Source: Brevibacterium atlanticum (GTDB lineage Bacteria > Actinomycetota > Actinomycetes > Actinomycetales > Brevibacteriaceae). Taken from it: DNA of 64,000 bases. The position numbers and the translations under genes are program-made. The notes beneath the pieces were generated by a model. That model did not search any database, was not told the origin of the DNA, and saw only the letters and a list, made by a program, of their open reading frames with translations. This document shows, piece by piece, positions 1 to 8,135 of this stretch. Numbering within the stretch: the first letter of the stretch is position 1; every line of letters begins with the position of its first letter. Location of the stretch: NCBI RefSeq assembly GCF_011617245.1, contig NZ_CP050152.1, positions 3,028,503 to 3,092,502 of the forward strand. Reading direction: 5' to 3'.

Positions 1-1267
1 CGATGAACAGGCGCAGCTCACGGCCGAGCTCGCGGGAGAGCACGACCTTCTGCTGGTTGCCGCCCGACAGGGTCGAGATCGGGTCGACGACGCTGCCGAG
101 GCGGATGTCGAACTCGTCGACCTTGCTTCTAGCCTCTTCGGTGATGACCTTGGGTCTGAGGTTGAGGCCCTTGGCGTAGGGCTGGCGGTCGTAGACGTCG
201 AGGATCATGTTCTCGCGGATGGCGAATTCGGCGATGATCCCATCGGTCGAGCGATCCTCGGGGACGAATCCGATGCCGGCACCGAGGCGGTCCTTGACGG
301 ACTGCCCGACGAGGTCCTTCCCGTCGAGGGTGATCGTTCCCAGGCGGGGTTCGGTCAGCCCGATGATCGTCTCCGCGAGCTCGGTCTGCCCGTTGCCCTG
401 GACACCGGCGACAGCAAGGATCTCGCCACGGCGGACGTCGAAGGACACATCGTCGACGACGACGTTCTCGGCCTTGTCGACGACGGTGAGCCCGCGGACC
501 TGGAAGGTCGCGTCGCCGGGGTCGGCGTCGTCCTTCTCCGTGGTCAGGGAGACGGCTCGGCCGACCATCTGGCTGGCCAGTTCGGTCTCGGTCGAATCCG
601 GGGAGGCCTCGCCGACGATCTTGCCGCGTCGGATGACGGTGATCGAGTCGGCGATCGCGCGGACCTCACGCAGCTTGTGGGTGATGAAGACGATCGAGGT
701 GCCCTGCTCCTTGAGCTGGCGCATGATCGAGATCAGCTCGTCGGTCTCCTGCGGGGTGAGCACGGCAGTGGGCTCGTCGAGGATGAGGATCTCGGCGTCG
801 CGGGACAGAGCCTTGATGATCTCGACCCGCTGCTGGGCACCGACGGGCAGGTCCTCGATGAGTGCGTCGGGATCGATATTGAAGTTGAAGCGCGAGGAGA
901 TCTCGATGACCCGCTTGCGTGCCTCTTTGATGTCGAGGAGCCCCAGGCTCTTCGTCGGCTCGTAGCCGAGCGCCACGGATTCGGCGACGGTGAACACGGG
1001 CACGAGCATGAAGTGCTGGTGGACCATGCCGATGCCGGCGGCCACGGCATCTCCGGGGCCGGAGAACCTCACCGGCTCGTCGTCGATGAGGATCTCTCCC
1101 CCATCGGCGTCGTAGAGTCCGTAGAGGACGTTCATCATGGTGGACTTGCCGGCGCCGTTCTCACCCAACAGGGCATGGATCTCGCCCGGTTCGATGGTGA
1201 GATCGATGTGGTCATTGGCCACGAACGATCCGAACACCTTGGTCATCCCGCGAAGCTCGAGTTTCAC
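1..1267 (-). CDS. BMP-family nucleoside/simple-sugar ABC transporter ATP-binding protein (3' end beyond window)
   Basis: This is the energy-coupling subunit of an importer paired with the BMP lipoprotein encoded just upstream. Translation from the GTG at 1267 begins VKLELRGMTKVFGS and shows Walker A GENGAGKST, the Q-loop region HQHFMLVP, and Walker B ILILDEPTAVLTPQE followed by the switch HKLREV. The reading continues into a second ABC domain, where the plain strand shows a further Walker/signature region near 1-120. Double-ABC ATPases of this type (NupA/YufO, RbsA-like) are about 500 residues, so about 80 residues lie beyond position 1. The gene is 74 nt downstream of the lipoprotein stop, with a strong hairpin between them. 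Permease genes are expected outside the window. Confidence 0.9.
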   Translation of the reverse strand, partial: MKLELRGMTKVFGSFVANDHIDLTIEPGEIHALLGENGAGKSTMMNVLYGLYDADGGEILIDDEPVRFSGPGDAVAAGIGMVHQHFMLVPVFTVAESVALGYEPTKSLGLLDIKEARKRVIEISSRFNFNIDPDALIEDLPVGAQQRVEIIKALSRDAEILILDEPTAVLTPQETDELISIMRQLKEQGTSIVFITHKLREVRAIADSITVIRRGKIVGEASPDSTETELASQMVGRAVSLTTEKDDADPGDATFQVRGLTVVDKAENVVVDDVSFDVRRGEILAVAGVQGNGQTELAETIIGLTEPRLGTITLDGKDLVGQSVKDRLGAGIGFVPEDRSTDGIIAEFAIRENMILDVYDRQPYAKGLNLRPKVITEEARSKVDEFDIRLGSVVDPISTLSGGNQQKVVLSRELGRELRLFI

Positions 1268-1294
1268 TGCTCCCGGTTCTCCTCACAAATTTGA

Positions 1295-1330
1295 AAACTG
1301 CAGGGCCGAAGATCTCCGGCCCTGCAGTTT
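1295..1330 (-). terminator. intercistronic hairpin between BMP lipoprotein and ATPase
   Basis: Two 14-nt perfectly complementary arms (1295-1308 and 1317-1330) surround an 8-nt loop. Read on the minus strand, the hairpin starts about 11 nt after the lipoprotein stop and is followed by TTTTC. It looks like a partial terminator or mRNA-stabilising stem that would keep binding protein in excess over the ATPase. Confidence 0.7.
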
Positions 1331-1341
1331 AACCGATGAGC

Positions 1342-2406
1342 TTATTTCGGCGTGCTTTCGGACTCGACGGTCAGGGAGCCGTCGATGATCTGCTTCTTGA
1401 GATCCTCGACCTTCTTCTTCACGTCTTCGGGAACCTCGTCGTCGAAGTCGTGGTACGGGGCCAGTCCCACACCTTCGTTCTCAAGGGTGCCGATGTAGGG
1501 CTCGTTGGTGAACTTGTCCTCGGTGCCCTCCTTGATGGTGTCCTCGACCGCGTTCGCGATCTCCTTGACCACCGAGGTGAGGATGATGTCGCCGTACTCG
1601 GTCGACTCGTAGCCGTCCGAGTCGACCCACACGAGCTTGGTGTCCCCGGCGTCCTTCGCGGCAGCGGCGGCACCGAGGCCGACGGGACCGGCGACGGGCA
1701 TGATGACGTCAGCACCCTGGGAGATGAGCTGCTTGGTCAGCTCCTGGCCCTGGCCCTGGTTCTCGAAGTCACCGGAGAACGAGCCGTCCTGCTTGTCCTT
1801 GTTCCAGCCGAGCAGCTTGACGTCCTTCTTGTTGTCCTTGTTGTACTTCTCCACACCATCGGCGAAGCCGTCCATGAAGATCGTCACCGACGGGATCTGA
1901 ATGCCGCCGAACGTACCGACCTTGCCGGATTTCGAGGTCGCCGCGGCGACATAGCCTGCGAGGTAGGCCGCCTCTGCGGTGTTGAAGACGACAGGCTTGG
2001 CATTGTCAACGGTCACCGGCTTGCCGTCGGCATCGGAGAACGTGGAGTCGATGAGCGCGAAGTTGAGGTCCGGGTTCGCTTCAGCGGCTTCCTGGATCGT
2101 GTCCTCGAGGAGGAATCCGACTCCGAAGGTGAGGTTGCAGCCGGCCTGAACCATGTTGTCGACGTTCGGTTTGAAGTCCGCATCACCCTGTGACTCTGCA
2201 TCCTTCTCATCGATGCCGAGGTTCTTCTTCGCGTTCTCCATGCCCTGCTTGCCGGACTGGTTGAACGACTGATCGTCCCAACCGCCGGAGTCGGAGACCA
2301 TGCAGGCCAGGTAGTCTTCGGCGGAGTTCCCGCCCCCCGAACCACAGGCCGAGAGAACCAGGGCGGATGCGGCGATCATCGACACCGCTGATGCAAGCTT
2401 CTTCAC
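1342..2406 (-). CDS. BMP-family ABC transporter substrate-binding lipoprotein
   Basis: 354 residues. The N-terminus MKKLASAVSM is followed by a hydrophobic stretch and the lipobox LSAC with the acylated Cys at about position 21, so it is an exported lipoprotein. The body matches the PnrA/BmpA (Med) fold: an early GGWDDQSFNQSG segment, NPDLNFALID, and a later VWVDSDGYES stretch. Members bind purine nucleosides or related sugars and feed a NupA/RbsA-type importer, here the ATPase downstream on the same strand. Start is GTG at 2406 with AGAGGAAAG upstream. The ligand cannot be settled from sequence; nucleosides are the family default. Confidence 0.92.
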   Translation of the reverse strand: MKKLASAVSMIAASALVLSACGSGGGNSAEDYLACMVSDSGGWDDQSFNQSGKQGMENAKKNLGIDEKDAESQGDADFKPNVDNMVQAGCNLTFGVGFLLEDTIQEAAEANPDLNFALIDSTFSDADGKPVTVDNAKPVVFNTAEAAYLAGYVAAATSKSGKVGTFGGIQIPSVTIFMDGFADGVEKYNKDNKKDVKLLGWNKDKQDGSFSGDFENQGQGQELTKQLISQGADVIMPVAGPVGLGAAAAAKDAGDTKLVWVDSDGYESTEYGDIILTSVVKEIANAVEDTIKEGTEDKFTNEPYIGTLENEGVGLAPYHDFDDEVPEDVKKKVEDLKKQIIDGSLTVESESTPK

Positions 2407-2712
2407 GTTTTCTCTTTCCTCTTACAGACAGCGGACACGGTCGAGGCCCCTATCTGCCCCTGCCGAAGATGTGAAACCACTGGACGATCTGTCATATTTT
2501 GGTGAGTTTCGGTCATTCTAATGCACTTCCGAGCTCCGAGAAGCCCCGCTAGCACGTCAATCGCGGACACCGATACGAAAACGCAATAATCCGTCACGGC
2601 GGGGGCTCGCCCGTCCGAAATGCGGTCACTGATCAGGCCATCTTTGAGACAGCGAAGGCATCCGCGAGGGCGAACGGCGAGCGCCTCCGAGTGAACTAGG
2701 CTTGAGGGCGTT
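2407..2712. promoter_or_regulatory. divergent intergenic region between BMP lipoprotein and ABC-F genes
   Basis: About 306 nt with no convincing gene. The half next to the lipoprotein is A/T-richer (around 2485-2525, containing CATTAGAAT and AAAATATGA on the minus strand), as expected for a promoter. On the plus strand, TAGGCT at about 2698 could be a -10 box for the ABC-F gene. No clear operator was seen. Confidence 0.4.
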
Positions 2713-4575
2713 ATGGCACATCTCCTCGGGGCCGAAGCCCTGCACCTCGAATACCCCACTCGCGTCGTCTTCGACTCCGTGACCCTCGGCGTCGAGACCG
2801 GCGACATGATCGGCATCGTCGGCCGCAACGGCGACGGCAAGTCGAGCCTGCTCGGTATGCTCGCCGGCACCGTCGAACCCGATTCCGGTCGCGTCACCTA
2901 CCGCGGCGGGCTGCGCCTGGGCATGCTCGGCCAGAGCGATGACCTCGACGATGAGGCGAGCGTCGGCTACTCGGTCGTCGGGGACGCCGCCGATCACGAA
3001 TGGGCCGCCGACCCGCGTGCGCGCGACATCATCGCCGGTCTCATATCCGACCTCGATTGGGAGGCACCGGTCTCCAGCCTCTCCGGCGGTCAGCGTCGCC
3101 GCGTGGCCCTGGCGGCCCTTCTCATCGGCGACTGGGAGCTGCTCATCCTCGACGAGCCGACGAACCACCTCGACGTCGACGGCATCGCCTGGCTGGCCGC
3201 GCACATGCGGCGGCGGTGGCCGAAGAACTCCGGTGCCCTTCTGTTGGTCACCCACGATCGCTGGTTCCTCGACGAGGTGTGTACGAAGACCTGGGAGGTC
3301 CACGACCGCATCGTCGAACCCTTCGAGGGCGGGTACGCCGCGTACGTCCTCCAGCGCGTCGAACGCGACCGGATCGCCGCGGCCACGGAGGCCAAGCGTC
3401 AGAACCTCATGCGCAAGGAGCTCGCCTGGCTGCGTCGTGGCGCTCCGGCACGGACGTCGAAGCCGAAGTTCCGCATCGAGGCCGCGAACGAGCTCATCGC
3501 CGATGTCCCCGAGGTGCGCAATCCCATCGAGCTGAAGAAGATGGCCACCGCCCGCCTGGGCAAGGACGTCGTGGACCTGCTCGATGTGTCCAAGCACTTC
3601 GGGGACACCACGATCCTCAACGACGTCACATGGCGCATCGGCCCGGGTGAGCGCACGGGCATCCTCGGTCCCAACGGTGCAGGAAAATCGACCCTGCTCG
3701 GACTCGTCGCCGGCACTCTCGAGCCCGATTCTGGACGGGTCAAGCGCGGCAAAACCGTGCAGATCGGCGTCCTCGACCAGCAGTTCAAGGACCTGGCTCG
3801 CATCGCAGAGGACCGGGTGCGCGAGGTCCTCTCCGAATCGAAGACCTCGTTCACGATCGAGGGCAAGGACTACACTCCGGCCCAGCTGCTCGAGCGGCTC
3901 GGCTTCGCCAAGGAACACCTGTCCGCTCGGGTCAAGGAGCTCTCCGGTGGGCAGAAGCGTCGCCTCCAGCTGCTCCTGCTGCTCATGGCCGAACCGAACG
4001 TCATCATCCTCGACGAGCCGACGAACGACGTGGATTCGGACATGCTCGCGGCGATGGAGGACCTCCTCGATTCGTGGCCGGGCACTCTCATCGTCGTCTC
4101 TCACGACCGCTACCTGCTCGAGCGCGTCACCGATCAGCAGTACGCGATCCTCGACCAGGGCCTGCGTCATGTGCCCGGCGGGGTCGAGGAGTACCTGCGC
4201 CTGCGCGCCGAGGCGGCCCGTTCCGGTGGTTCTGCCACGAATGGCGCGGGTTCGGCCTCGGGACGGAACGGGGCCTCCGCGGGAGCCGACGGGAACGGCT
4301 CCGGTGGGACCGCCTCGGCGAACGGCGGATCCGATGCCGGATCCAAGCTCACCGGCGCCGAGGCGCGGGCGACGAAGAAGGAGCTCGCCTCGATCGAGCG
4401 GCGGATGGACAAGCTGAACGCGCAGATCGCGAAGAAGCACGAGGAGATGGCCGCTCACGACCAGACGGACTTCGAAGGACTCGGCGCGCTCACCTCGGCG
4501 ATCCGGGAATCCCAGGACGAACTCGACGAACTCGAAATGCGCTGGCTCGAGGCCACCGAGGCGCTGGAGGCCTGA
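2713..4575 (+). CDS. ABC-F family ATPase (Uup/EttA-like, ribosome-associated)
   Basis: 620 residues with two ABC domains in one chain and no membrane segments, which is the ABC-F plan. Domain 1 has Walker A GRNGDGKSS at 37-45, signature LSGGQRRRVALA at about 125 and LLILDEPTNHLD at about 150. Domain 2 has GPNGAGKST at about 318, LSGGQKRR at about 409 and VIILDEPTNDVD. A Gly/Ala/Ser-rich linker (about 500-550) leads to a C-terminal charged coiled coil like the Uup C-terminal domain. ABC-F proteins act on the ribosome in translation regulation or antibiotic protection. ABC-F genes often sit beside rsmA-ispE in actinobacteria; here that pair is 10 kb away. The inter-domain arm is short and rich in basic residues. 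Resistance versus housekeeping cannot be decided from sequence. Confidence 0.93.
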   Translation: MAHLLGAEALHLEYPTRVVFDSVTLGVETGDMIGIVGRNGDGKSSLLGMLAGTVEPDSGRVTYRGGLRLGMLGQSDDLDDEASVGYSVVGDAADHEWAADPRARDIIAGLISDLDWEAPVSSLSGGQRRRVALAALLIGDWELLILDEPTNHLDVDGIAWLAAHMRRRWPKNSGALLLVTHDRWFLDEVCTKTWEVHDRIVEPFEGGYAAYVLQRVERDRIAAATEAKRQNLMRKELAWLRRGAPARTSKPKFRIEAANELIADVPEVRNPIELKKMATARLGKDVVDLLDVSKHFGDTTILNDVTWRIGPGERTGILGPNGAGKSTLLGLVAGTLEPDSGRVKRGKTVQIGVLDQQFKDLARIAEDRVREVLSESKTSFTIEGKDYTPAQLLERLGFAKEHLSARVKELSGGQKRRLQLLLLLMAEPNVIILDEPTNDVDSDMLAAMEDLLDSWPGTLIVVSHDRYLLERVTDQQYAILDQGLRHVPGGVEEYLRLRAEAARSGGSATNGAGSASGRNGASAGADGNGSGGTASANGGSDAGSKLTGAEARATKKELASIERRMDKLNAQIAKKHEEMAAHDQTDFEGLGALTSAIRESQDELDELEMRWLEATEALEA

Positions 4576-4616
4576 GGCGGGTCGGCGTCCGACGTGAGGC
4601 GGGTCGGCGTCCGGAG
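4573..4616 (+). repeat. 22-nt tandem duplication containing the ABC-F stop codon
   Basis: Two consecutive 22-nt units (4573-4594 and 4595-4616), differing only in their last few bases, each starting TGAGGCGGGTCGGCGTCC. The first TGA is the ABC-F stop codon, so the duplication places a second copy of the stop context downstream. Confidence 0.8.
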
Positions 4617-4649
4617 TGAAGGCGAGCTCGAGGCGAGAGGGAGCGGACG

Positions 4650-5000
4650 ATGACGGATGAGGAGCGGTTCCGTGAGCTGCTTGAAGCCGAGCGGGCCGAT
4701 GCCCAGTCGCTGATCAGCCGGCTGACTCAGGGCATCGATGAGGTCTCGGCCGCACGCGAGGGCGACAACAGTGATGACGAGCACGACCCGGAGGGGGCGA
4801 CGCTGGCCTTCGAACGGTCCCAGGCCGCAACCCTGCTCGAACATTCACAGGATCGACTCGATGAGATCGCCGAGGCGCTGACCAGGCTCGATGAGGGACG
4901 TTTCGGGATCTGCACGAGGTGCGACAGACCCATTGCGCAGGCGCGGCTGGAGATCCGTCCCTACGCCGCGCAGTGCGTGGACTGCGCGGCGCGCGGCTGA
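4650..5000 (+). CDS. DksA/TraR-type C4 zinc-finger protein
   Basis: 116 residues. The C-terminus holds C88-x2-C91-x17-C109-x2-C112 (GICTRCDRPI ... QCVDC), the zinc finger of the DksA/TraR superfamily. The N-terminal part (about 1-80) is acidic and helical, matching the coiled-coil hairpin that enters the RNA polymerase secondary channel. The length fits short actinobacterial DksA-like proteins rather than the 151-residue E. coli DksA. Start ATG at 4650 has GAGGGAG upstream. It lies 74 nt after the ABC-F gene and could be co-transcribed. A role in tuning rRNA or stress transcription is inference from the family. Confidence 0.85.
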   Translation: MTDEERFRELLEAERADAQSLISRLTQGIDEVSAAREGDNSDDEHDPEGATLAFERSQAATLLEHSQDRLDEIAEALTRLDEGRFGICTRCDRPIAQARLEIRPYAAQCVDCAARG

Positions 5001-5088
5001 CACCCCGACCGACCAAGACGCGGCACCGGAGCGGGCGCCGGGCGCGCCTGACCACCTCGGACCTTTATCGTTATCGGGTCATGTGCGG

Positions 5089-5094
5089 TAATGT
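5089..5094 (+). promoter_or_regulatory. putative -10 box for leaderless acyltransferase mRNA
   Basis: TAATGT ends 6 nt before the GTG start at 5101, so transcription would start at or within the initiation codon. No Shine-Dalgarno sequence is present. Confidence 0.45.
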
Positions 5095-5100
5095 GTCGGC

Positions 5101-6729
5101 GTGTCTTCCCGTGATTTTCGCATCGACCGCGCCAAGGGGATCCTCATCTTCACGGTGGTCCTCGGGCATCTGCTCGCACGGACGGGACCGTGGGAGTCCC
5201 CGATTCTCGGCGCTCCGATGTACCTCATCTACTCGTTCCACATGCCGGCCTTCGTCTTCCTGGCCGGCATCACGGCGAAGTCCAACAGACTCGCAGAGCG
5301 GGTGCTGACCTACTTCGTCCTGCTGGCCACAGTGCTGCCGCTGATGTGGGTGTGGATGTGGGCATTCGGGCTCAATCCCGACTACAGCCTGCTCACCCCG
5401 TTCTGGTACACGTGGTTCCTGCTGTCGATGGCATGGTGGATGATCACGGTCCCCTTCATCGAATGGTTCCCGCGCACGATGCTCGTCGCCTCGCTGGTCA
5501 TGGGTCTCTTCGGCGGCATCCTGCCGATCCTCGACACCGAACTCTCTGCGGCTCGGACGATGGCGTTCTGGCCGTTCTTCGTCATCGGCAAGCTCTACGG
5601 CAAGCAGATCATCGGCTGGGCAGGCAGTCTCGCGATCTGGCAGAAGCTCGGCCTCAGCTTCGCCGCCCTGGCCACGATCGGCTACTTCTATTTCGACGAT
5701 GTCGACTACCACTGGCTCTACGGCAGCCTCAACTTCGCGCACTTCGACGTCGGTGTACCCGAAGGCGTGGGCCTGCGTCTCATCATGGACATCGCCGCCA
5801 TGCTCATGGGACTTGCGCTCCTGTCGTGGCTGAGCAACACCAAGGACACCTTCGCCAGGATCGGCAGGAACAGCCTGGCGGTCTACGTTCTCCACGGCTT
5901 CGTCGTCCGCGGCCTTCAGCCGGTCCTCGACGACAGCCGCAATGTGCTCCACGACGCCATCGTCCTCCTCATCTGCGTCGCGCTTGCTGTGGTGTGGACG
6001 GGACTGCTGTCCTGGTCACCGTTCGAGCGGGCCCTGCGCTGGTGGTCCTCGACCATCACGGGTCTCCTCCTCAAACCGTTCCCGTTCCTGCGGCGAGAAC
6101 CCAGTGGTGCGGGCACACGCAGCGCGGAGGGTTCCGGTGCGCGAGGTGCGGCGGCGAGGGCCGCGGTTGCCGGTGGCGCGGCCTCGGGGGGCGCGGGAGT
6201 CCCGGCTGCGCGCGGTTCCGGTGCACAGTACGCCCACTCCGACGACGCGCACGTCTTCCCGGGCACCGGCTACGACGACCAGAGGAACGCGCATGTCTTC
6301 CCGGGCGGGGGCTATGACGACCATGGTGACGCACAGGTCTTCTCGGCAAGGGGCTATGCGCACCCCGGTGACACCTACGCCGAGGGCGACGGCCCGAGCC
6401 GACACGGCTTCGGGGTCCAGCCTCTGCCTGGTGCCGGCTATGACCAGTCCGCCGGCTACGAGCAGACGATCGGCCAGCCCCCCGGCTACGACGAGTCCTC
6501 CGGCTACGGCCAGGCCGCCGGCGACGAATACCAGCCGAGTCAGCAGGGATTCGCCTCCCCCTCCCCTGACCAGGTCGAGCAGTATCCGCTGCCGGGCACG
6601 CATCAGGTTCCGCAGAACAACGCCACGTACGAGACCACCCAGGAGGTGCCCGCTGACGCCGCACAGCGTGCTGTCCGGTACCGCCGCCTGCCGGTCTACC
6701 TGAGCACCCCGCCCGACGACGAACGCTGA
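5101..6729 (+). CDS. membrane acyltransferase (COG3594/NolL-like) with repetitive C-terminal tail
   Basis: 542 residues. The N-terminus shows the acyltransferase-3/fucose-4-O-acetylase pattern: R-D-R-A-K-G, then VVLGH with likely catalytic His at 23, then YSFHMPAFVFLAG. About ten hydrophobic segments extend to about residue 320. Such enzymes transfer acyl groups to extracellular glycans or lipids. Residues about 330-542 form a Gly/Ala-, then Tyr/Gly/Gln-rich tail with three HVFPG(T/G)GYDD-type repeats, presumably cytoplasmic or disordered. Start is GTG at 5101; TAATGT at 5089-5094 lies 6 nt upstream, fitting a leaderless transcript. The substrate is unknown. Confidence 0.82.
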   Translation: MSSRDFRIDRAKGILIFTVVLGHLLARTGPWESPILGAPMYLIYSFHMPAFVFLAGITAKSNRLAERVLTYFVLLATVLPLMWVWMWAFGLNPDYSLLTPFWYTWFLLSMAWWMITVPFIEWFPRTMLVASLVMGLFGGILPILDTELSAARTMAFWPFFVIGKLYGKQIIGWAGSLAIWQKLGLSFAALATIGYFYFDDVDYHWLYGSLNFAHFDVGVPEGVGLRLIMDIAAMLMGLALLSWLSNTKDTFARIGRNSLAVYVLHGFVVRGLQPVLDDSRNVLHDAIVLLICVALAVVWTGLLSWSPFERALRWWSSTITGLLLKPFPFLRREPSGAGTRSAEGSGARGAAARAAVAGGAASGGAGVPAARGSGAQYAHSDDAHVFPGTGYDDQRNAHVFPGGGYDDHGDAQVFSARGYAHPGDTYAEGDGPSRHGFGVQPLPGAGYDQSAGYEQTIGQPPGYDESSGYGQAAGDEYQPSQQGFASPSPDQVEQYPLPGTHQVPQNNATYETTQEVPADAAQRAVRYRRLPVYLSTPPDDER

Positions 6730-6868
6730 GCCCCCTCCTCTCTCAAGGCGCTGACATCGGAATATGTCATTGTGACGTACATCGCTGCAGCGATTCATGG
6801 TGTGATTCTGTGGTCTGGGTCTTCACCCGGACACGGATGATTCCCCACCATCGAATCGGAGAGCACCC

Positions 6869-7918
6869 ATGACCGCGACAAACGCACTGACCCAACGCCT
6901 CGATGCCGGACCCGTGATCTGTGCCGAAGGATTCCTCTTCGAGCTCGAGAAGCGCGGGTACCTCTCGGCCGGCGAATTCGTCCCCGAGGTGGCCCTCGAA
7001 TTCCCCGATGCGCTGCGCTCCCTCCACGTCGACTTCCAGCGTGCCGGCTCGGACATCGTCGAGGCGTTCACGTACAACGGCCACCGCGAGAAGATGCGCG
7101 TCATCGGCAAGGAAGACCTCCTCGAGCCGCTCAACCGCTCAGCTCTGCAGATCGCCCGCAGCGTTGCGGACGCCAAGCCCGGGAACTTCATGGCCGGCAA
7201 CATCTCGAACTCGAACATCTGGGACCCCGCCGACGAGGCCAAGCAGAACGAGGTTCGCGCGATGTTCTCCGAGATGGTCGCCTGGGCCGTCGAGGAAGGC
7301 GCCGACCTCATCATCGGCGAGACCTTCTACTTCGCCGGAGAGGCCATCGCCGCCGCCGAGATCGCCAAGGCCAGCGGCCTGCCCGTCGTCCTCACGCTGG
7401 CACCGATGGCCTTCCAGGAGATGGCCGACGGAGTCGGAATCGTCGAGACCGCGCAGAAGCTCGAACAGCTCGGCGTCGACGTCGTCGGACTCAACTGCTT
7501 CCGCGGACCCGCGACGATGCTGCCGTGGCTGAAGCAGATCCGCGAGGCCGTGTCCTGCCACGTCGGCGCCCTGCCGATCCCCTACCGCACCACGGCCGAC
7601 GAGCCGACGTTCTTCAACCTCTCCGACCCCCACGCCGAGGTGGCCTCCCCGCACGGACGCACGTTCCCGACCGCGCTCGATCCACTGCAGACCAACCGCT
7701 ACGAGATCGGCGCATTCGCGAAGGAAGCCTACGATCTGGGCGTCAACTACATCGGCGTGTGCTGCGGCGCGACCCCGATGCACATCCGCGAAGTCGCCGA
7801 GGCCGTCGGCCTGACCACCGACGCCAGCCGGTTCTCCGAGAACATGCGCAACCACTTCATGTACGGCGACAACGAGCGCCTCGCCGAGAACGTCGTCGCC
7901 CTCGGCGACACTGCCTGA
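6869..7918 (+). CDS. homocysteine/betaine-homocysteine S-methyltransferase family protein
   Basis: 349 residues of the Zn-dependent pterin-independent methyltransferase fold. The three zinc-ligand cysteines are visible: C210 in VGLNCFRG, and C298-C299 in GVCCGATP near the C-terminus. The opening DAGPVICAEGFLFELEKRGYL and the segment DIVEAFTYNG match betaine-homocysteine methyltransferase-like (BHMT/MmuM) proteins. The expected reaction is methyl transfer to homocysteine from betaine, a sulfonium compound or S-methylmethionine. Start ATG at 6869 has GGAGAG 6 nt upstream. The gene is monocistronic and convergent with an aminotransferase, with a large palindrome between them. The methyl donor is not resolvable by eye. 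Confidence 0.85.
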   Translation: MTATNALTQRLDAGPVICAEGFLFELEKRGYLSAGEFVPEVALEFPDALRSLHVDFQRAGSDIVEAFTYNGHREKMRVIGKEDLLEPLNRSALQIARSVADAKPGNFMAGNISNSNIWDPADEAKQNEVRAMFSEMVAWAVEEGADLIIGETFYFAGEAIAAAEIAKASGLPVVLTLAPMAFQEMADGVGIVETAQKLEQLGVDVVGLNCFRGPATMLPWLKQIREAVSCHVGALPIPYRTTADEPTFFNLSDPHAEVASPHGRTFPTALDPLQTNRYEIGAFAKEAYDLGVNYIGVCCGATPMHIREVAEAVGLTTDASRFSENMRNHFMYGDNERLAENVVALGDTA

Positions 7919-8037
7919 GGCCGGTCGGCCCGCTGAATAGGCCCGAGGCCGACCGATACGGGACCGGTCTGCAGCTGGTGGACTGCGATGTCTCCCGGCC
8001 ACGTTCCGACACCAAGCACGCACCCCGTTCAACGCAC

Positions 8038-8094
8038 TCTTCGGTCGATCCACCGTGGTTTCCGAGCGTGAAACCACGGTGGATCGACCAAAGA
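8038..8094. repeat. palindromic element, family 1, copy 1
   Basis: Arms 8038-8061 and 8071-8094 (24 nt, one mismatch) around a 9-nt loop, core TTCGGTCGATCCACCG. It lies between convergent genes. Related copies are at 18169-18228 and 31525-31582. It may act as a bidirectional terminator or be a dispersed repeat. Confidence 0.8.
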
Positions 8095-8135
8095 ATCCAG
8101 CAGGCGACACCGGCGGCGGAAAACGCTGCCGGGGC

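Noticed and set aside
2626-4458. Long open frame antisense to the ABC-F gene (about 610 codons)
   Set aside because: Its translation has no domain signature and mirrors the codon bias of the real gene on the other strand.
6730-6868. SAM or cobalamin riboswitch before the homocysteine methyltransferase-like gene
   Set aside because: Only a small CGCTGCAGCG palindrome is seen; no riboswitch consensus was recognised.
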